A stretch of DNA of 12,312 bases from NCBI GenBank assembly GCA_030689795.1, contig JAUYEO010000164.1, forward strand, positions 1 through 12,312, given 5' to 3'. This stretch comes from Desulfobacterales bacterium (GTDB taxonomy: Bacteria > Desulfobacterota > Desulfobacteria > Desulfobacterales > RPRI01). The notes beneath the pieces are model-generated. The model searched no databases and was not told the origin of the DNA. It worked only from the letters and a program-made list of their open reading frames with translations. Position numbers and translations under genes: made by a program. Positions 7,264-12,312 of the stretch are shown one piece after another; position 1 is the first letter of the stretch, and every line of letters begins with the position of its first letter.

Positions 7264-8427
7264 ATGGGATATGAATTCGGAACAAAAGCAGAATGTCAGG
7301 AATACTTCGGGAAAGCCCATGAAATGGTTCGCCGCTCTGTAAAGGAATTCGTCGGTAAAGAGATTCTTCCTTTCATCGAGGAATGGGAAGAAGAATGCGA
7401 ATTTCCGCGATCTCTTTACAAAAAAGCTTCGGAAGTCGGAATTCTTGGAACAGGATATCCTGAGGAACTGGGAGGAACACCAGGAGACATTTTTTTCCAG
7501 ATAGCCGTCTGGGAAGAGCTCATGCGGTCCGGTTCCGGAGGTCTTGTTGCCGGGCTCGGCTCTCTTAACATAGCCATACCTCCCATAGTAAGGTCCGGAA
7601 CAAAAGAGCAGAAAGAGAAATTTGTAAAGCCTGTTCTGGCTGGTGAGAAAATCGCCGCCCTTGCCATTACCGAGCCTGAAGGAGGCTCAGATGTCGCAAG
7701 CATCAGGACAACCGCGGTAAAAGACGGGAACCATTATATAGTTAACGGCAGCAAGACCTTTATTACAAGCGGTTGCAGGGCCGACCAGATAACATGCGCC
7801 GTAAGAACCGGAGAAAACGGAGCTCACGGAATAAGTCTTCTTATTATCGAATCGAAAACTCCCGGTTATTCGGTCTCAAACAAGCTTAAAAAAACCGGAT
7901 GGTGGGCTTCCGATACTGCCCAGATATTTTTTGATGACTGCCGGGTCCCGACCGAAAATCTTATCGGTAAAGAAAACGAGGGCTTTTACGGCATTATGGA
8001 AAATTTTCAGAACGAAAGGCTCCAGCTTGCGATCATGGCCAACATGACGGCACAGATGGCTCTTGAAGAATCCTTGAAATATGCTAAAAAGAGAGAAGCC
8101 TTCGGCCGTCCCATAAAGGGTTTTCAGGTAATCCGTCACAAGCTTGTCGAAATGGCCACTCTCGTTGAAGTGAGTCGGGAATTCACTTACCGCGTAGCCG
8201 CTAAGATCGATTCAGGGGCAAACCAGATAAAAGAAATCTCAATGGCCAAGAATTTTGCCACAACAGTCAGCGACAAGGTCACATATGAGGCCGTACAGAT
8301 ATTCGGCGGCTACGGGTTCATGCGCGGTTATCTCGTTGAAAGACTCTTCCGTGACAACAGGATATTGTCGATAGGCGGAGGAACAACCGAAATAATGAAG
8401 GAGATCATCTCCAAGTTTATAATCTGA
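7264..8427 (+). CDS. Acyl-CoA dehydrogenase, long/branched-chain type (helix-G catalytic Glu)
   Basis: 387 residues, the normal length for a flavin-dependent acyl-CoA dehydrogenase. Visible signatures are AITEPEGGSDVASI (134-147), the FAD/substrate strand NGSKTFITSG (161-170), KKREAFGRPIKGFQ (275-288), the QIFGGYGF stretch (345-352) and GGGTTEIMKEII (371-382). The Glu of the YEGT motif used by medium- and short-chain enzymes is Gly here. The likely base is instead Glu251 in the QNERL segment, the arrangement seen in long-chain and isovaleryl-CoA dehydrogenases, which accept branched or bulky chains. It would introduce the alpha,beta double bond and pass electrons to ETF, which is not encoded in the window. 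AGAGAGG at 7250-7256 precedes the ATG, and only 14 nt separate it from the hydratase gene, so same operon. Substrate not readable. Confidence 0.9.
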   Translation: MGYEFGTKAECQEYFGKAHEMVRRSVKEFVGKEILPFIEEWEEECEFPRSLYKKASEVGILGTGYPEELGGTPGDIFFQIAVWEELMRSGSGGLVAGLGSLNIAIPPIVRSGTKEQKEKFVKPVLAGEKIAALAITEPEGGSDVASIRTTAVKDGNHYIVNGSKTFITSGCRADQITCAVRTGENGAHGISLLIIESKTPGYSVSNKLKKTGWWASDTAQIFFDDCRVPTENLIGKENEGFYGIMENFQNERLQLAIMANMTAQMALEESLKYAKKREAFGRPIKGFQVIRHKLVEMATLVEVSREFTYRVAAKIDSGANQIKEISMAKNFATTVSDKVTYEAVQIFGGYGFMRGYLVERLFRDNRILSIGGGTTEIMKEIISKFII

Positions 8428-8446
8428 ATAGAAAGGAAAATAAAAC

Positions 8447-10300
8447 ATGGCACAGGAAATAGCAGACCGGAGGGACATTGATTTTGTCCTTTATGAACAA
8501 TTGGGAATCGAGGAACTGATAAAGTGTGAAAAATACCGTGAATTCAACAAAAAATCTATCGACCTCATTATTTCGGAAGCGCGCAATCTCGCAATAAAGG
8601 AGCTTCTTCCCGCAAATGCTCCCGGCGACAGAGAAGGGTGCCGGTTTGAAAACGGAAAAGTAATGGTGCCCGCTTCTTATCACCGGATATTTGACCTTTA
8701 CCGGAAGGGCGAATGGATCGCGATGCTTGATGATCCTGCGGTGGGCGGCCAGGGGATTCCAATCACGGTTGCCATATCGGCAGCCGAATATTTCAACGGG
8801 GCAAACTGTTCTTTTTCAACGTATCCCGGCCTGTGCCACGGCGCAGGAAAACTTGTTGAAATTTTCGGAACGCCAAAACAGAAAGAGCTCTTCCTCGGCA
8901 AAATGTACTCCGGCCAATGGGGCGGCTCTATGCTCCTGACAGAACCTGAAGCAGGATCTGATGTAGGCAATCTGACAACTTCCGCAAAAAAGAATCCTGA
9001 CGGCACATATTCCATTACAGGAAACAAGATCTTTATAACGGGCGGTGAGCAGGATCTTACAGAGAATATAATACACCCTGTTCTGGCTCGCATTGAAGGA
9101 GCTCCCGAAGGCACAAGGGGAATATCCCTGTTTATAGTCCCCAAAATATGGGTTAATGACGACGGAAGTCTCGGGGAACCAAACGATGTTGTCTGCACAG
9201 GCATTGAAGAGAAGCTGGGGATTCACGGAAGCTCAACATGCAGCTTATCATTGGGAAGCAAAGGCAAATGCCACGGCACGCTTCTTGGCGAAGAGAACAA
9301 GGGAATGAAGGTAATGTTTCACATGATGAATGAAGCCCGCCTCGGTGTCGGAGTTCAGGCTTTTTCCTTGGCAAGCGCAGCCTATCTGCATGCCCTCGAT
9401 TATGCGAGAAAACGCGTGCAGGGAAGACCTCTTTTAAAGATGTTCGATCAGAGCGCTCCGAGAGTTCCCATAATCGAACATCCCGATGTACGCCGCATGC
9501 TGATCTGGATGAAAGCCCATGTTGAAGGGATGAGAAGTTTTATTTATTACATAGGTAATTGTTTCGACATCCTGAACACATCGGAAAGCAAAGAAGAAAG
9601 AGAAAAATACTGGGGTTACGTTGAAATCCTGACTCCCATTATCAAGGCATACTGCTCGGACAAGGCTTTCGAGGTATGCACGCAGGCCGTTCAGGTTTAC
9701 GGTGGATACGGGTACATTGCAGAATTTCCCGTTGAACAGCTTTTAAGAGACTGCAAGATAACCAGCCTCTATGAAGGGACAAACGGCATCCAGGCAATGG
9801 ATCTGCTTGGCCGCAAGCTTGGCATGAAAAACGGAAAGCCTTTCATGGAGCTTCTTGGTGAAATGAATAAAACAATCGCTGAAGCAAAGAAGCATGCAAA
9901 ACTTAAAGACGCCGCTGAAAAAGTTGAAGCCGCCGTAAACAAGCTCGGCAAAATAGCGCTTCATATCGGGAAAATAGCCATGTCCGAAAAAGTTCTTACG
10001 GCCTTTGCCTTTGCAAGTCCCATGCTGGATGTAATGGGCGACGTCATTATGGCATGGATGCACCTGTGGCGGGCTTCGATTGCCATACCGAAACTCGAAA
10101 AACTCACAGGAAATGCCGACGGCCCGGCAATCATGGAAATGGCGTCAAAAAATAAAAATGTGGCATATTATGAAGGCCAGTACCGGACCGCTGAATATTT
10201 TATCTGCAGCGTTCTTCCTAAAACAATGGGAAACATGGATGCCATATTAAACATCAATAGCGCGCCGATTGATATGCCTCAAGAATCCTTTGGAGGATAA
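8447..10300 (+). CDS. Acyl-CoA dehydrogenase, large form with C-terminal extension (DmdC/FadE-like)
   Basis: 617 residues, the long form that carries an extra N-terminal segment and an Acyl-CoA_dh_C-type helical domain (about 470-605), as in methylthiopropanoyl-CoA dehydrogenase DmdC and related enzymes. The core shows LLTEPEAGSDVG (163-174), TGNKIFITGGE (191-201), the QVYGGYGY stretch (416-423) and LYEGTNGIQAMDL (441-453), where Glu443 is the expected catalytic base. It therefore uses the C-terminal loop Glu, unlike the dehydrogenase just upstream. It starts 19 nt after that gene with AAAGGAAA near 8430-8438 as ribosome binding site. Two dehydrogenases of different subfamilies suggest either two oxidation steps with differently substituted intermediates or two substrates; a heteromeric pair is less likely because each keeps its own base. 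DmdC itself is named only as a family relative. Confidence 0.9.
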   Translation: MAQEIADRRDIDFVLYEQLGIEELIKCEKYREFNKKSIDLIISEARNLAIKELLPANAPGDREGCRFENGKVMVPASYHRIFDLYRKGEWIAMLDDPAVGGQGIPITVAISAAEYFNGANCSFSTYPGLCHGAGKLVEIFGTPKQKELFLGKMYSGQWGGSMLLTEPEAGSDVGNLTTSAKKNPDGTYSITGNKIFITGGEQDLTENIIHPVLARIEGAPEGTRGISLFIVPKIWVNDDGSLGEPNDVVCTGIEEKLGIHGSSTCSLSLGSKGKCHGTLLGEENKGMKVMFHMMNEARLGVGVQAFSLASAAYLHALDYARKRVQGRPLLKMFDQSAPRVPIIEHPDVRRMLIWMKAHVEGMRSFIYYIGNCFDILNTSESKEEREKYWGYVEILTPIIKAYCSDKAFEVCTQAVQVYGGYGYIAEFPVEQLLRDCKITSLYEGTNGIQAMDLLGRKLGMKNGKPFMELLGEMNKTIAEAKKHAKLKDAAEKVEAAVNKLGKIALHIGKIAMSEKVLTAFAFASPMLDVMGDVIMAWMHLWRASIAIPKLEKLTGNADGPAIMEMASKNKNVAYYEGQYRTAEYFICSVLPKTMGNMDAILNINSAPIDMPQESFGG

Positions 10301-10301
10301 T

Positions 10302-10319
10302 ATGGTTTCCGACTTTTAA
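10302..10319 (+). other. Five-codon ORF with a strong ribosome binding site
   Basis: GGAGG at 10292-10296 lies 5 nt before an ATG at 10302, which opens a frame of only five codons (Met-Val-Ser-Asp-Phe) before TAA at 10317-10319. The ribosome binding site overlaps the last codons of the large dehydrogenase gene, as in a normal operon junction. It could be the relic of a following gene whose body has been lost, a short leader, or chance. The tandem repeat begins 7 nt after its stop codon. Confidence 0.4.
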
Positions 10320-10325
10320 ACACTC

Positions 10326-10357
10326 GAACCCTTGAACCCTGGAATCCTGGAACCCTT
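10326..10357. repeat. 8-bp tandem repeat, four imperfect units
   Basis: Four consecutive octamers, GAACCCTT, GAACCCTG, GAATCCTG and GAACCCTT, with at most two differences between any two units. A weaker fifth unit may precede at 10318-10325. Arrays of this GAACCCTT type are, from memory, common between genes in deltaproteobacterial genomes. The array has no open frame of note and lies in the gap between the dehydrogenase and the ABC-F gene. Confidence 0.7.
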
Positions 10358-10378
10358 TCTCCCAACTAATTGGGAGAA
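10357..10378 (+). promoter_or_regulatory. Hairpin that may cover the ribosome binding site of the ABC-F gene
   Basis: A perfect 9-bp stem, TTCTCCCAA (10357-10365) with TTGGGAGAA (10370-10378), and a CTAA loop. No T-run follows, so it is not a standard terminator. The only purine-rich ribosome binding site candidate for the ABC-F gene, GGGAGAAG at 10372-10379, lies in its right arm, 11 nt before the ATG. Folding would hide it. Whether this is regulation or part of a repeat is open. Confidence 0.5.
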
Positions 10379-10390
10379 GAACTTTAACTT

Positions 10391-12268
10391 ATGATAAGCG
10401 TAGAAAATATTACAAAAAGTTATGGCAGTTACGTTCTCTTTGAAGGAGCCGGCTTCAAGATAAACCCAAAAGAGAGGGTCGGCCTTGTCGGCCGGAACGG
10501 CCACGGGAAAACGACTTTATTCAGACTGATAAAAAAAGAGGAGCTTCCGGACTCCGGGGCCATAATTGTACCCAGGCTTTACCGTGTCGGCTGTGTAGAG
10601 CAACATATAGAGTTTACCGAAGATACCGTGCTCAAAGAGGGCATGAAAGGCCTTCCCGAAAACGAGAAAGATCATTTCTGGAAGGTCGAGAAAATTCTTG
10701 CCGGCCTCGGTTTTTCACAAAATGATTTGAGCGTCAATCCCCTCGATCTTTCCGGAGGATTCCAGGTGCGTCTCAATCTTGCCAAAGTGATTGTATCCGA
10801 ACCTGACCTTCTTCTCCTCGACGAGCCCACCAACTATCTCGATATAACTTCGATCCGCTGGATTGAGCGATTTCTTGTCAACTGGCCGCACGAGCTTATG
10901 CTCATCACACATGACAGAGGGTTCATGGATAAAATCGTTACCCATACCCTCGGAATACACCGTAAAGTAATCAGGAAAATCGCCGGTAATACTGAAAAAT
11001 ATTATACGCAGACCGCGCAGGACGAGGAGATATACGAGAAAACACGGGTCAATGACGATAAGCGCAAGAAAGAGATCGAGCTCTTTATAAGCCGGTTCAG
11101 GGCAAAGGCAAGGCTCGCCAACATGGTGCAATCGAGGGTAAAGACCCTGAGCAAGATGGAGAAAAAGGATAAACTGGAGAGGATTAAGACTCTCGACTTC
11201 TCCTTCAGGAGCGCACCTTACCGGGGAAAACGCATTCTTTCCGCAAGTGGTATAGCCTTTTCATATGATCGGAATATTCAGCTGATCAGAGATTTTGATA
11301 TCACCATCGGAGCCCGCGACAGGGTATGCGTTATCGGGAAAAACGGTAAAGGAAAAACAACCCTTCTAAAAATTCTTGCGGGCGCTCTCTCACCTCAGAC
11401 CGGACAGGTCGATTATAATCCGGCTTCGATCAAAGGTTTTTTTGAGCAGACAAACGTGAACCATCTTATCGACAGCCGGACAATAGAAGAAGAAATTCTC
11501 TATTCCCATCATGATATAGAAAGGCAGACTGCAAGAAACATATGCGGCGTCATGATGTTCGGGGGAGATTCCGCCTTAAAGAAAATAGGAGTTTTATCGG
11601 GCGGTGAAAAGAGCAGGGTTCTTCTTGGAAAACTGCTTGCAACTCCCGTAAATCTGCTTATTCTCGATGAACCGACAAACCATCTTGACATGGACTCATG
11701 CGATGCCCTGCTCGCGGCTCTTGACAGTTTTGAAGGCGCAATTATCATGGTAACCCATAACGAGATGTTTCTCCATGCCCTTGCCGAACGACTGATTGTA
11801 TTCCAGGATGAAAAGGTGAATGTTTTCGAAGGAACCTACCAGAGATTTCTTGAGAAGGACGGATGGAGAGATGAAAAAGGTCTTGTCAAAAACCTTCCTG
11901 CTTCCGATGAAAGCCCTGAAGCAGGCGCAAAATTCAACAAGAAGGAGCTTCGCCGTCTTCGCTCCGAAATAATAACCGAAAAGTCGAAAACATTAAGACC
12001 GCTCGAGCAACAAATTGCAAAAACGGAAAACCGGATCGAAGCGCTGGAAAAAGAGCTCACCGAATACACCGAAGCCATGCAGAAGGCATCCGAAGGAGGA
12101 ACCGGCAAAAAGATCGTCGAACTTTCTCAGGCTATCTACGCCTCGCAGACATCGATTGACAACCTTTTTGACGAACTTGAAGCGCTTTCGAAAGAACTGA
12201 ATGGGAAAAGCACCCTTTTTGAAAACAGGCTTAAGCAGCTTGAAATCCCCGAAGGCGAAAAGGAATAA
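10391..12268 (+). CDS. ABC-F family ATPase (duplicated ABC ATPase, no membrane domain)
   Basis: 625 residues with two complete ATP-binding cassettes and no membrane segments. NBD1: Walker A GRNGHGKTT (34-42), signature LSGGFQVRL (120-128), Walker B LLLLDEPTNYLD (140-151) with Glu145, and the switch His174 in THDR. NBD2: Walker A GKNGKGKTT (316-324), signature LSGGEKSR (402-409), Walker B LLILDEPTNHLD (422-433) with Glu427, and THNE (455-458). The region between the cassettes (about 200-285) is the charged helical linker that in ABC-F proteins reaches the ribosomal P/E site. Residues ~515-615 form a charged C-terminal coiled coil. The SGGxQxRLxLA signature is nearest to the YheS/ABCF group; YheS is of similar length. 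Such proteins act on translating ribosomes, sometimes giving antibiotic resistance. It is probably not part of the lipid pathway: the preceding gap holds repeats and a hairpin, and it may have its own transcript. Confidence 0.93.
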   Translation: MISVENITKSYGSYVLFEGAGFKINPKERVGLVGRNGHGKTTLFRLIKKEELPDSGAIIVPRLYRVGCVEQHIEFTEDTVLKEGMKGLPENEKDHFWKVEKILAGLGFSQNDLSVNPLDLSGGFQVRLNLAKVIVSEPDLLLLDEPTNYLDITSIRWIERFLVNWPHELMLITHDRGFMDKIVTHTLGIHRKVIRKIAGNTEKYYTQTAQDEEIYEKTRVNDDKRKKEIELFISRFRAKARLANMVQSRVKTLSKMEKKDKLERIKTLDFSFRSAPYRGKRILSASGIAFSYDRNIQLIRDFDITIGARDRVCVIGKNGKGKTTLLKILAGALSPQTGQVDYNPASIKGFFEQTNVNHLIDSRTIEEEILYSHHDIERQTARNICGVMMFGGDSALKKIGVLSGGEKSRVLLGKLLATPVNLLILDEPTNHLDMDSCDALLAALDSFEGAIIMVTHNEMFLHALAERLIVFQDEKVNVFEGTYQRFLEKDGWRDEKGLVKNLPASDESPEAGAKFNKKELRRLRSEIITEKSKTLRPLEQQIAKTENRIEALEKELTEYTEAMQKASEGGTGKKIVELSQAIYASQTSIDNLFDELEALSKELNGKSTLFENRLKQLEIPEGEKE

Positions 12269-12281
12269 ATCCGTCTTAACC

Positions 12282-12306
12282 GCCAAACCACAATTGAAGG
12301 TTTGGC
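12282..12306 (+). terminator. Inverted repeat after the ABC-F gene, possible terminator
   Basis: GCCAAACC (12282-12289) and GGTTTGGC (12299-12306) form a perfect 8-bp stem with a 9-nt loop, 13 nt after the ABC-F stop codon. The six bases after it are CCCAAT and the window then ends, so no T-run can be seen. It could be a factor-independent terminator without a clear U-tract or part of another intergenic repeat. Confidence 0.35.
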
Positions 12307-12312
12307 CCCAAT

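Noticed and set aside
1152..10300. Naming the cluster as steroid degradation or as benzylsuccinate (bbs) beta-oxidation
   Set aside because: No ring-degradation gene, CoA-transferase or SDR is present and the domain orders differ from both; only the aldolase logic and the DUF35 partnership are comparable.
10326..10357. CRISPR-like array
   Set aside because: Units are 8 bp and directly adjacent, with no spacers and no cas genes.

Overview
The window reads as a single catabolic gene cluster, all on the + strand, from an anaerobic-type bacterium. My best guess is a Desulfobacterota (former Deltaproteobacteria) lineage. This rests on medium GC with both AT- and GC-ending codons, strong AGGAGG-type ribosome binding sites, several acyl-CoA genes in series, and two kinds of short intergenic repeat that I remember from such genomes. 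No rRNA or marker gene is present, so taxonomy is inference only.

Layout: (1) positions 3-533, the 3' part of a TetR/AcrR-type regulator whose N-terminus lies before the window; (2) 555-1106, a small PHP-type metallo-phosphoesterase; (3) 1152-2300 and 2313-3509, two adjacent thiolase-fold proteins that both lack the thiolase nucleophilic cysteine and the GHP histidine; (4) 3520-3607, an 88-bp imperfect palindromic intergenic repeat; (5) 3649-6336, an 895-residue fusion of acyl-CoA synthetase, two nearly identical SCP2 domains and a Zn-ribbon/OB-fold (DUF35) domain; (6) 6356-7249, a DUF35-MaoC hydratase fusion; (7) 7264-8427 and 8447-10300, two acyl-CoA dehydrogenases of different subfamilies; (8) 10301-10390, a short gap holding a five-codon ORF, an 8-bp tandem repeat and a hairpin; (9) 10391-12268, an ABC-F ATPase, followed by an inverted repeat at the window edge. 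I saw no tRNA, rRNA, CRISPR array, transposase or integrase.

Together, genes 3-7 describe a complete route: activation of a carboxylic acid to its CoA thioester (synthetase), alpha,beta-dehydrogenation (two dehydrogenases), hydration (MaoC), and C-C cleavage by thiolase-fold plus DUF35 proteins. No 3-hydroxyacyl-CoA dehydrogenase is encoded, and neither thiolase-fold protein has the residues for thiolysis. This matches the logic of the actinobacterial steroid side-chain module (ChsH1-ChsH2 hydratase with the cysteine-less thiolase-fold aldolase Ltp2 docked on DUF35), where a 3-hydroxyacyl-CoA is split by retro-aldol cleavage. My main proposal is that the window encodes an aldolytic, non-thiolytic side-chain degradation system for an alpha-branched or bulky lipid acid. 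The components are rearranged into new fusions and tandem SCP2 lipid-binding domains are built into the synthetase. The substrate cannot be read from the sequence.
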